DNA of 64,000 nt. Source: Microbacterium sp. NIBRBAC000506063. GTDB taxonomy: Bacteria > Actinomycetota > Actinomycetes > Actinomycetales > Microbacteriaceae. The notes below the pieces were generated by a model. That model searched no databases. It was given only the letters and a program-made list of their open reading frames with translations, and was not told where the DNA came from. Made by a program: the position numbers and the translations under genes. Below, one piece after another: positions 56,490-64,000 of the stretch. The first letter of the stretch is position 1. Each line of letters opens with the position of its first letter. The stretch is taken from the NCBI RefSeq assembly GCF_017968845.1, contig NZ_CP072877.1:310001-374000 (forward strand). Direction: 5' to 3'.

Positions 56490-58243
56490 ATGGTGGATGC
56501 CGATGCTCTCTCCGTCCTTCCCCAGCGCGCCCCGTGGGGAACGGCGGACAAGCTCCGCGCCTGGCAGCGCGAGGCGCTGGAGGCGTACTTCGAAGCCGAC
56601 CAGCGCGATTTCCTCGTTGCGGCGACGCCGGGCGCAGGCAAGACGACGTTCGCGCTGACCCTCGCCGTCGAGCTGCTCCGCCAGGGCGAGGTCGACCGCA
56701 TCGTCGTGGTCGCGCCGACCGAGCATCTGAAGACCCAGTGGGCGGATGCCGCGGCGCGGGTGCACATCCGCCTCGATCCGCGCTTCCGCAACAGCCATCA
56801 TCTGCCGGCCCGCCAGTATCACGGCGTGGTCGTGACCTATGCGCAGGTCGCCGCGAAGGCGGCCGTGCACCGTGTGCTCACCGAGTCGGCCAACACCCTG
56901 GTGATCCTCGACGAGGTCCACCACGGCGGAGACGCGCTCAGTTGGGGCGACGCCATCCGCGAGGCGTACACGCCGGCCAGGAGGCGCCTGCTGCTGTCGG
57001 GCACGCCGTTCCGCAGCGATACAGCGCCCATTCCCTTCGTGGAGTACCTTCCCGACGAGAGCGGGCCCGCGTCTCGTCGACCGACTACCGCTACGGCTAC
57101 GGACGTGCCCTCAAGGATGGCGTGGTGCGCCCGGTGCTCTTCCACGTCTACTCGGGGAAGATGCAGTGGCGCACGAGCGCGGGCGACGAGCTCGAGGCCC
57201 ACCTCGGGCAGGACAACACCAAGGACGTCACCTCCCAGGCCTGGCGTACCGCTCTCGATCCCGCAGGCGAGTGGATGCCGGCCGTGCTCTCGGCGGCCGA
57301 CCGGCGCCTGACGGAGATCCGTCATCATGTGCCGGATGCCGGGGGTCTCGTCATCGCGACCGATCAGACCGCGGCGCGCGCCTACGCCACGATCCTGCGC
57401 ACCGTGACAGGGGAGAGGCCAACGGTCGTGCTCTCCGATGAAGCGGAGGCTTCGCGCCGCATCGAGCAGTTCAGTGAGAGCACGAGCCGGTGGATGGTCG
57501 CGGTGCGCATGGTGTCGGAGGGCGTGGACGTGCCCCGTCTCGCCGTCGGCGTGTACGCGACCTCCGCCTCGACGCCGCTGTTCTTCGCGCAGGCGATCGG
57601 GCGTTTCGTCCGTGCCCGACGTCGGGGCGAGGCGGCGAGCGTCTTTCTCCCGCACGTGCCGGTGCTGCTAGGACTCGCGAACGAGATGGAGCGGCAGCGC
57701 GACCACGCCCTCGACCGGCGGGAGAAGGACGACGACGGACTCGACGACTCCCTGCTGGAGAGCGCGAACCGCGAGGAGTCCGCCTCCGACGCGTTGACGC
57801 AGGAGTTCAGCTACCAGGCGATCTCCTCGCTCGCGCACTTCGACCGGGTCGTCTTCGAGGGCAAGGAGTTCGGTCAGCTCGCCGAGCCGGGGAGCCCTGA
57901 GGAGGAGGAGTTCATCGGCATCCCGGGACTTCTCGAGCCCGAGCACGTGCACGAGCTGCTCATGCAGCGCCAGGCGCGGCAGACGCGGCTGCGCACGGCC
58001 CGTGAGGCGAGCACCGGACCGGAGCACACGACGACGCTCCCCGAGCCCCTGCACCGCACGCTCCGCGAACAGCGGCAGCTCCTCAACAGCCTCGTGGGAC
58101 TGTACGCACGGCAGTCCGGTGAGCCGCACGGCGCCGTGCACGCAGAGCTGCGCAGGGTGTGCGGCGGCCCCGCCGTCGCGCAGGCGACCGTCGCACAGCT
58201 GCAGGCCCGGATCGACGTGCTGCGGCGCCGCGTGCACTCCTGA
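56490..58243 (+). CDS. DEAD/DEAH-box helicase, superfamily 2 (frameshifted)
   Basis: An SF2 ATPase of about 584 residues. Q-like LRAWQREALEAYFEADQRD leads into motif I ATPGAGKTTFAL; motif II is LDEVHHGG, motif III LLLSGTPFRSD, and the C-terminal RecA-like domain has VRMVSEGVDVPRLAVGVYAT and the arginine finger in QAIGRFVRARR. The last 150 residues (from about 440) are charged and probably helical. The frame breaks at 57063-57065; one G gives DESGARVSSTDYRYGYG. Start ATG at 56490 or GTG at 56472. The DEVH box and layout are RecG/UvrB-RapA-neutral; exact role in DNA or RNA handling is unknown. Confidence 0.85.
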
Positions 58244-58260
58244 CCCGCCCCGGCGCGCAC

Positions 58261-58274
58261 TTCGGATATCCGAA
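58261..58274. promoter_or_regulatory. Perfect 14-base palindrome upstream of the MbfA-like gene
   Basis: TTCGGATATCCGAA is a perfect palindrome, 17 bases past the helicase stop and 82 bases before the iron-protein gene. The A+T-rich centre and position suit an operator for a dimeric regulator. It does not match the IdeR/DtxR consensus as I know it. Confidence 0.45.
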
Positions 58275-58356
58275 ATGCTGTCAATCCATGGGTTTCGCGC
58301 GTCGGCTCCCCTCCGGCTGACTAGCGTTGAGGGTTGTCGACCATCCAGGAGGTTTC

Positions 58357-59448
58357 ATGTCCGCCCCCGCCATCCCCACCGACGCCGATCGCCGGCGGTG
58401 GGCGCGCTATCTCGTCGAGGAGCGTGCCGAGGCGCGTGTCTACGAGCGACTCGCCGCGCGCCGGACGGGCGAGGATCGTGAGATCCTGCTGCAGCTCGCT
58501 GCGGCCGAGCGTCGCCATGAGGCGCACTGGCTGGGCCTGTTGGGTGGCGTGCCCGAGAAGCTGCCGCGTGCCGGCATCCGATCCCGCATGCTCGGCTGGA
58601 TGGCGGGCCGGTTCGGGATGATCTTCGTCCTGGCGCTCGCACAGAGCGCCGAAGCCCGGTCTCCCTACGACACCGAGCAGTATGCGACCGCCGCGATGCG
58701 CGCCGACGAGAAGGTGCACTACGAGGTGGTGCGCGGTCTGGCGGCACGGGGCAGGCGGAAGCTGTCGGGGTCGTTCCGCGCCGCGGTCTTCGGCATGAAC
58801 GACGGCCTCGTGAGCAATCTCGCCCTCGTCCTGGCGATCGGGGCGACCGGGGTGGCGCCGCAGTTCGTGCTGTTCAGCGGCATCGCCGGGCTTCTGGCCG
58901 GCGCCCTCTCCATGGGTGCGGGGAGTTCGTCTCGGTGCGTTCGCAGCGCGAACTCCTCGCGGCGACCGAGGTCAATGACAGTGCTGCGGATGCCGCGGGC
59001 GACCTCGACATCGATGAGAACGAGCTCGCCCTCGTCTACCGAGCCCGGGGAATGGACGCGGAGGAGTCGCTCACCCGTGCGCGAAGGGTCGTCGCGGCAG
59101 CGAAGGCCGGAGCGGCGCGGACGGCGACAGGGCCAGTGCGCGCGTTCGGCGGATCGAGCGACCGCGATGTCGTCGGAAGCGACTGGATCGCCGCGCTGAC
59201 GAGCTTCCTGCTCTTCACCTCCGGGGCGATCATCCCGGTGCTGCCCTGGATCTTCGGCCTGAGCGGGCTCACCGCGATCGCCGTGGCGCTGGCACTCGTC
59301 GGCATCGCGCTGCTGTCCACAGGGCACTCGTCGGCATCCTCTCCGGGGTCCGCCGCTGCGCCGCGCTCTGCGCCAGCTGGCGATCGGCTTCGGCGCGGCC
59401 GCGATCACCTATACCCTGGGGCTGATCTTCGACGTGGGAGCGCTCTGA
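58357..59448 (+). CDS. MbfA-like protein: ferritin-like domain plus VIT1/CCC1 transporter (frameshifted)
   Basis: A membrane iron or manganese handling protein of 364 residues. The N-terminal 130 residues are a rubrerythrin/ferritin-like helical domain with metal-ligand Glu and Glu-x-x-His patterns (LVEERAEARVYERLA, AAAERRHEAHWL, RADEKVHYEVVR). The C-terminal part is a VIT1/CCC1 transporter: FGMNDGLVSNLALVLAIG, then SMGAGEFVSVRSQREL and three more helices. This fusion is known in MbfA, which exports iron. Three frame breaks (58920-58923, 59322-59324, 59350-59351) need one base each. The ATG at 58357 follows AGGAGG. Confidence 0.88.
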
Positions 59449-59512
59449 CCGCAGATCTGTTCACATCTCCGCGGGGAGGCTGATTCGAGCTCATCGTCGT
59501 TACCCTCGAGAC

Positions 59513-59635
59513 ATGTCCAGCCGTTCCCGTGTCCGTGGGCGTCCGCCGCATCCCGATGCGCTGACGCCCGCAGAGTGGCGCATCGCCCACGCGGTGCGAC
59601 ACGGCATGGCGACACGCACGATCGCCCGGCGCTAG
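59513..59635 (+). pseudogene. Truncated LuxR-type helix-turn-helix gene, cut by the insertion sequence
   Basis: Forty codons from ATG at 59513 encode a basic start and then LTPAEWRIAHAVRHGMATRT with the following IARR. This is the first half of a LuxR/GerE DNA-binding domain. The sequence stops at a TAG that lies in the insertion sequence's CTAG target. The recognition helix that should follow is missing, and no matching continuation is found after the element, where a VOC gene begins 24 bases on. Similar short LuxR-like proteins next to VOC genes are something I recall from Microbacterium. The gene is probably inactive. Confidence 0.65.
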
Positions 59636-60577
59636 GCCGTGTTGATCAAGAGGTTTCGGCTTTCGGTGGGCGAGTCTTGAGCGGTGACGCGACACGAGAT
59701 CTCTGACGCTGTGTGGGCGGTGATGGAGCCGTTGATGCCGACGGTGTCGGGCCGTTCGCGGCCGTGGACGGATCACCGGCTCGCTGTCGAGGGGATGGCG
59801 TGGAAGTACCGCACCGGCGCACCTTGGCGTGACGTGCCGGAGCGGTTCGGGAAGTGGAACTCGATCTACAAGCGGTTCAATCGGTGGGCTGAGGACGGCA
59901 CGTGGGAGAAACTGCTCGCCGAGGTGCAGAAGCAGGCTGATGCGGCGGGGAAGATCGACTGGGTCGTCTCGATCGACTCCACGATCGCGCGTGTTCATCA
60001 GCACGGCGCGACCCTCAGCCGGGACACAGGGGCTCTGTCGAATCACAAGAATTCGCGGGTCGAGCCGCCTGACCACGCGATCGGACGCTCCCGCGGCGGG
60101 CTGACAACCAAGCTGCACCTGGTTGCCGATGGGCGAGGCAGACCGCTGGGCATGATGATCACCGGCGGCAACGTGAACGACACCACGATGATGACCGCCG
60201 TCCTTGAGGACATCCGCGTCCCACGCGTGGGGAAGGGTCGGCCGCGGACTCGCCCGGACAGGGTGCTCGCCGACAAGGGCTATCCGTCGAGGGCGAACCG
60301 GGCGTGGCTGCGCGAGCGCGGGATCGCCGCGACCATCCCCGAACGTGACGACCAGATCGCGCACCGCCGCAAGAAGCCGGGCCGGCCGATCGACTTCGGT
60401 GACCAGCAGCAGGAACGATACAAGGGCCGCAACGTCGTCGAGCGTTGCTTCAACCGACTCAAGCAGTGGCGCGGGATCGCGATGCGATCAGACAAGCTCG
60501 CTCGCAACTACCGTGCCGCGATCTGCCTCGCCGCCACCCTGATCTGGATCAAGACCGACTTGATCAACACGGCCTAG
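59632..60577 (+). mobile_element. IS5-family insertion sequence
   Basis: A 938-base element (59636-60573) with perfect 15-base terminal inverted repeats, GCCGTGTTGATCAAG and CTTGATCAACACGGC. It is flanked on both sides by CTAG (59632-59635 and 60574-60577), a likely target duplication. The span given includes the flanks. It carries one transposase gene with an intact frame. It lies between a broken LuxR-type gene and a VOC gene. Confidence 0.93.
59684..60577 (+). CDS. IS5-family DDE transposase
   Basis: A 297-residue transposase that cuts and joins the element's ends. DDE residues: Asp in VVSIDSTIARVHQHG, Asp in VLADKGYPSRAN, and Glu in NVVERCFNRLKQWRGIAMR. The N-terminal domain has the WAVMEPLMP and YRTGAPWRDVPERFG segments of the IS5 group. 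The frame is complete in one piece, without a programmed shift. The last codon and the TAG stop are made from the flanking CTAG, so the element borrows its stop codon from the target site. Confidence 0.94.
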   Translation: MTRHEISDAVWAVMEPLMPTVSGRSRPWTDHRLAVEGMAWKYRTGAPWRDVPERFGKWNSIYKRFNRWAEDGTWEKLLAEVQKQADAAGKIDWVVSIDSTIARVHQHGATLSRDTGALSNHKNSRVEPPDHAIGRSRGGLTTKLHLVADGRGRPLGMMITGGNVNDTTMMTAVLEDIRVPRVGKGRPRTRPDRVLADKGYPSRANRAWLRERGIAATIPERDDQIAHRRKKPGRPIDFGDQQQERYKGRNVVERCFNRLKQWRGIAMRSDKLARNYRAAICLAATLIWIKTDLINTA

Positions 60578-60601
60578 GGCGCCGCAACGGAAGGAAGACC
60601 C

Positions 60602-61012
60602 ATGACCGACCAGATCCTGGGACCCATTGGGCAGATCTCTCGCCGGGTGAGTGATATCGCCACCTCGGTGGCCTGGTATCGAGACGTGCTGCAACTGCCC
60701 CACCTCTACACGTTCGGCGATCTCGCCTTCTTCGACGCCGGGGGCACAAGGCTCTTCCTCAGCGCGGTCGATGAGGCGGTCGACGAGCCAGGCGAGTCCG
60801 TTCTGTACTTCTCCGTCGATGACATCCATGCCGCCAGCGAGGCGCTCATCGGCCGCGGCGTCACCTTCGCCAGCGCGCCGCACCTCGTTCATCGCCATGA
60901 GTCGGGGATCGAGGAATGGATGGCGTTCTTCACCGACCCGGATGGCCACACCCTTGCCCTCATGACCCAGACGCGGACGGGCGACAGCCGTTCCGAGCAC
61001 AGCGAGGACTGA
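60602..61012 (+). CDS. VOC family protein (glyoxalase/bleomycin-resistance fold)
   Basis: A 136-residue single-module vicinal-oxygen-chelate protein. It has the usual beta-alpha-beta-beta-beta repeats: ISRRVSDIATSVAWYRDVLQ, LAFFDAGGTRLFLS, VLYFSVDDIHAASEAL and EEWMAFFTDPDGHTLALM. A potential metal His/Glu set is in HLVHRHESGIEEW. Substrate unknown. ATG at 60602 follows GGAAGGAAG, which lies just past the insertion sequence, so its former promoter has probably been displaced. Confidence 0.88.
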   Translation: MTDQILGPIGQISRRVSDIATSVAWYRDVLQLPHLYTFGDLAFFDAGGTRLFLSAVDEAVDEPGESVLYFSVDDIHAASEALIGRGVTFASAPHLVHRHESGIEEWMAFFTDPDGHTLALMTQTRTGDSRSEHSED

Positions 61013-61025
61013 GCGCTGATCCCGC

Positions 61026-62433
61026 TCAGGATGACGCGGAGTGCGCATCGCGGAGGATTCGCGCGGCCTCGTCGAAGCGCTCGGGCTCTCGCCCGAGAAG
61101 TTCAGGCGCACGAAGGGCGCCGGTGCCTCGGCCGGGAACCACTCGCCGCCCGACACGATGATGAGACCGCGCAGTTCGCACTCCCGCGCGAGGAGGTCGA
61201 CATCGGTTCCCTCCGGAAAACGGAGCCACAGGTTCAGGCCGCCCTGCGGCACATGATCGAGCCGGGCCTCGGGCAGATGCGTGGACAGCGCTTCGCGCAG
61301 CAGATCGCGCCGCGTGCGAAGCTGCCCGCGCAGTCGGCGCAGATGGGTGCGCCATCCGGGCTGGGTGACGACTTCGAGCGCGGCCGCCTGCAGCAGCCCG
61401 CTGACGTACATCGACTCGGCAGCTCTGTCGGCGAGGATGCGCTCGCGTGCGGGGCCGCGCGCGATCACGGCGGCCACGCGCAGTGCCGGGGAGACGCTCT
61501 TGGTCAGTGACCGGAGGTAGATGACACGGCCGTCCTCGTCGAAGGCGGCCAAGGGGCGAGGCTCCGCATCGATCGCCAGGTCGTGCGCCCAGTCGTCTTC
61601 GATGAGGAAGGCCCGTGGTCTCGGACGACGTCGAGGATGGCGCGGCCGTGCTCGGCCGACCATCGGATGCCGGTGGGATTGGCGAAGGTGGGCTGCGCGT
61701 AGAAGGCCCGGGCGCCCGTCTCGGTGAAGGCCCGGGCGAGGTCGTCGGGGTCAGGTCCGTGGGAGTCGGTGGCGACGGGGACGAGGACCACGCCCGCCTG
61801 TTCGGCGGCGAGAAGCGCGCCCCAGTACGTCGGGGACTCGATGAGGAGCGGCTGCCCCGGGCCGACGAGCGTGCGGAAGATCGAGCTGAGTCCGCTCTGG
61901 CTGCCGGCGATGATGAAGGCGTCGCGCGCGGTCGCCGGGGTGATGCCGCTCGGCGTCGCTGCGGCGAGCTGCTGCGCGAACCAACCCCGCAGTTCGGGGA
62001 GGCCCGCGGCCGGAGCGCGGTGGATGGCGGCATCCGTTCTCGCAGCCCGGGCCAGCGCGGTGCGGACGAGGCTCTCCGGGAGGAGATCTCGCGTGGGATA
62101 GCCGGAGTGCAGGGTGATCGCATCGGGAGCGACCGCGCGCTGGGTCATCGGCAGAGCCGAGAGGCGTGCCGGCGGGGCGCCGAGGGCGGTCGTCTGCCAG
62201 CTGTAGTCGGTGGGCCGCGCCGTACGGGCCGAACGCACGAAGGTTCCGACGCCCGGTCGGCTCTCGACCAGGCCGAGGGCGGAGAGCGTGCGCATCGCCT
62301 TCTGCACGGTCACCGGGCTCACTCCGTGCTCAGCGACCAGGGTGCGGTTGGACGGCACCTGGGCGCCCGGCGGCGCGGAGGCGATCCACGCGCGCAGCGC
62401 GGAGAGGATCCGGTCAGTGCTATCCTGATTCAT
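61026..62433 (-). CDS. MocR-type (GntR plus aminotransferase) regulator (frameshifted)
   Basis: A 469-residue fusion of a GntR winged helix (residues 1-70: VPSNRTLVAEHGVSPVTVQK) with a PLP aminotransferase fold. In the second part FIIAGSQSGLSSIFRTL, FANPTGIRWSAEHG, and the PLP Lys in IYLRSLTKSVSPALRVA are visible. MocR proteins sense PLP or amino-acid-like ligands and control nearby vitamin or amine genes. Frame breaks at plus-strand 61612-61614 and 61083-61085 need one base each (RDHGAFLIEDDW; SGESPERFDEAARIL). Its start codon overlaps that of the divergent EamA gene, its likely target. Confidence 0.9.
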
Positions 62434-62480
62434 GAATCGACAGAGTAGCGTTATCCTCTCTCACCCGAAAGTGCTATCGG
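62416..62480. promoter_or_regulatory. Shared start region of MocR and EamA genes with direct repeats
   Basis: The two ATG codons overlap head to head in CATG (62431-62434), so each gene's promoter must lie in the other's coding sequence. Three similar motifs, AGTGCTATC (62416-62424), AGCGTTATC (62447-62455) and AGTGCTATC (62470-62478), repeat in direct orientation. TATCCT at 62421-62426 is five bases before the EamA ATG, as in leaderless promoters. On the other strand TACTCT lies eight bases before the MocR ATG. Confidence 0.5.
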
Positions 62481-63352
62481 CCTCCGGGCTCTGGTGGGGA
62501 CTGCTCGGCGTCGCGGCATTCTCGTTCACGCTTCCGTTCACCCGCATGGCGGTCGATGGACTGTCTCCGCTGTTCATCGGAGCCGGGCGGGCCGTCGTCG
62601 CGGCCGTATGCGCCGCCGCCGTGCTGCTCGTCACCCGTCAGGCGTGGCCGAGTGGAACGCAGTGGCTCCGGCTCGCCGTCGTCGGCGGAGGTGTGGTCGC
62701 GGGCTTCCCGCTGCTCACCTCCTTCGCGTTGCAGACCGCGGAAGCGGGCCACGGGGCGATGGTGATAGGTCTCCTGCCGGCGGCGACCGCGGCGATGGCG
62801 GTGATCCGGGGGAGGGAGCGCCCGACGCGCTCGTTCTGGCTCTTCGCCCTGCTCGGGGCGATGGCCGCGGTGCTCTTCGCCTCCCTCCAGCACGGGGGAG
62901 CCGGCCAGCTGCGATGGGCGGACCTGCTCCTGTTCGCGGCGGTGATCGCGGGTGCCGTCGGATACGCCGAGGGAGGTCTTCTCGCGCGCGAACTGGGAGC
63001 GTGGCAGACGGTGTCGTGGGCGCTCGTGCTCTTCTCGCCGCTCATGCTCGGGCTCACCGTGTTCTCGGTCACGCAGGAGCCGCCCGTGGCGACGCCGGTG
63101 CACTGGGCCGCCTTCGCCTATCTCGGTGTGGTGAGCATGTTCCTGGGCTTCTTCGCCTGGTACCGGGGACTGGCCATCGGACCGATGGCCCAGGTGAGCC
63201 AAGTGCAGCTCGTACAGCCCGTTCTGACCCTCCTCTGGGCGGCACTCCTGCTCGGTGAGCACATCACCGTTCCGACTATCCTCGGAGGAGCGGCCGTGAT
63301 CATGTGCGCCGGCCTCGCCGTCCGCGCACGTCTGACGAGGAAGGGGTCGTGA
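62432..63352 (+). CDS. EamA/DMT family transporter
   Basis: A 306-residue, ten-helix drug/metabolite transporter with two EamA modules (about residues 22-150 and 165-300). Helix pattern includes GLLGVAAFSFTLPFTRMAVD and, in the second module, MAQVSQVQLVQPVLTLLWAA followed by LLLGEHIT, as in amino acid or metabolite exporters. Regulated probably by the divergent MocR protein, whose start overlaps its own. The next gene starts within its stop codon (TGATG). If the first ATG is not used, GTG at 62471 is an alternative. Intact frame. Confidence 0.9.
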   Translation: MNRQSSVILSHPKVLSASGLWWGLLGVAAFSFTLPFTRMAVDGLSPLFIGAGRAVVAAVCAAAVLLVTRQAWPSGTQWLRLAVVGGGVVAGFPLLTSFALQTAEAGHGAMVIGLLPAATAAMAVIRGRERPTRSFWLFALLGAMAAVLFASLQHGGAGQLRWADLLLFAAVIAGAVGYAEGGLLARELGAWQTVSWALVLFSPLMLGLTVFSVTQEPPVATPVHWAAFAYLGVVSMFLGFFAWYRGLAIGPMAQVSQVQLVQPVLTLLWAALLLGEHITVPTILGGAAVIMCAGLAVRARLTRKGS

Positions 63353-63960
63353 TGCGCCATACACCGCGGTACCTGATGACCGACCCCGAGGAGGTTAAGC
63401 GCCTCATCCGCGCGGCGCCGTGGGCGACGTTCGTCTCGCCGGCGAGCACCGGCCTCGTGGCCTCCCACTACCCGGTGATCCTGGACGAGACCACCGACGA
63501 CATCGTGATCGTGAGCCACTTCGGTCGCCCCGACGAGGAGTCGCACGAGCTCGGCCGGCACGAGATCCTCGTGATCATCCAGGGCCCGCATGACTACGTC
63601 TCGCCCAGCTGGTACGCCCCTGGTGAGGTCGTCCCGACCTGGAACCACGTCACCGCGCACCTGTACGGCACACCGGAGATCCTCTCCGACGAGGAGAACT
63701 ACGCCATGCTCGCACTGCTCACCGACAGCTTCGAGAGGCACCATCCGCACGGGCGGAGTCTCTCCGAGGACGAGGCCGGCACGCGCCGGGCGGCCAAGGG
63801 CACGGTGGGGTTGCGGATGCGGGTCTCTCGATTCGACGCGCGTGCGAAACTGAGCCAGAACAAGCCGGATGCCGTGCGAGACGACATCGCCGCGCATCTG
63901 GATGAGCGAAACCCCGCACTCGCCGCGGAGATGCGCCGCGTCGACGCCGGCGATCTCTGA
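63352..63960 (+). CDS. FMN-binding negative regulator, PaiB-like
   Basis: A 202-residue protein of the PaiB family, with a split-barrel flavin-binding fold. Landmarks are the N-terminal YLMTDPEEVKRLIRAAPWAT, SHYPVILDE, HFGRPDEESHEL, the VIIQGPHDYVSPSWY segment and TWNHVTAHLYG. PaiB was described as a repressor of sporulation and protease genes in Bacillus; many homologues more likely use or bind flavin. Its ATG overlaps the EamA stop, so it belongs to the same transcript and MocR unit. Intact frame. Confidence 0.88.
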   Translation: MRHTPRYLMTDPEEVKRLIRAAPWATFVSPASTGLVASHYPVILDETTDDIVIVSHFGRPDEESHELGRHEILVIIQGPHDYVSPSWYAPGEVVPTWNHVTAHLYGTPEILSDEENYAMLALLTDSFERHHPHGRSLSEDEAGTRRAAKGTVGLRMRVSRFDARAKLSQNKPDAVRDDIAAHLDERNPALAAEMRRVDAGDL

Positions 63961-64000
63961 GACATCCACCGGTCCGGAACGTCGGAGCTGCTGCCTACAC

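Overview
The window is high-GC DNA with dense, short-spaced genes. Its protein families and gene order point to an actinobacterium of the Microbacteriaceae, most likely Microbacterium or a close relative. This is an inference from family resemblance and synteny, since there is no rRNA here. Most of the window is core metabolism. No CRISPR array, prophage or large accessory island is visible. The only complete mobile element is one IS5-type insertion sequence near the right end. No gene-free stretch exceeds 300 bases.

Layout: (1) 1-5.2 kb holds the end of an ABC ATPase, a tRNA-Asn with its terminator, a lipoprotein, a PH-domain membrane protein pair followed by a TetR regulator with a 36-base perfect palindrome upstream, a septum-formation-type lipoprotein, and peptide deformylase. 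(2) 5.3-14.5 kb holds a DMT transporter and then a pentose-phosphate operon transcribed leftward: tkt-tal-pgi-zwf-opcA-pgl. (3) 14.7-23.6 kb holds the heme O/heme A synthases ctaB and ctaA, a rhodanese and thiosulfate transporter pair between them, and the suf Fe-S assembly operon (sufB-sufD-Rieske-sufC-sufT). Parts 2 and 3 follow the order of the M. tuberculosis Rv1445c-Rv1466 region, with pgi and the sulfur pair added and sufS/sufU absent. (4) 23.7-36 kb holds a MalY-type C-S lyase, an MFS exporter, an acyltransferase, a two-component system, DedA, BioY, an ABC-F protein, SURF1, DUF3099 and DUF4190 proteins, FabG and an alpha/beta hydrolase. (5) 36-42.3 kb holds serB, divergent glgC and glgM, an ABC ATPase, rpmE2, an exonuclease and a hydrolase. 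(6) 42.2-53.2 kb is a leucine/branched-chain catabolic region. An Lrp-type regulator diverges from the keto acid dehydrogenase E1alpha-E1beta-E2 genes. A TetR regulator diverges from the acyl-CoA carboxylase beta and alpha, acyl-CoA dehydrogenase, MaoC and CitE genes. These would carry branched-chain keto acids through isovaleryl-CoA and methylcrotonyl-CoA to HMG-CoA and its cleavage products. (7) 53.2-64 kb holds a histidine phosphatase, sirtuin, SpoU methyltransferase, SGNH hydrolase, DEAD/DEAH helicase, an MbfA-like ferritin/VIT iron protein, the insertion sequence, a VOC protein, a MocR regulator, an EamA transporter and a PaiB-like protein.

An important caveat is that about 36 of roughly 64 genes are interrupted by single-base frameshifts, about 58 in all. 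In every case one added base, nearly always in a run of G or C, restores a full-length protein. With those bases added, each gene length becomes divisible by three. This looks like homopolymer under-calling in the sequence, not gene decay, so these genes are annotated as full CDS with the frameshift positions noted.
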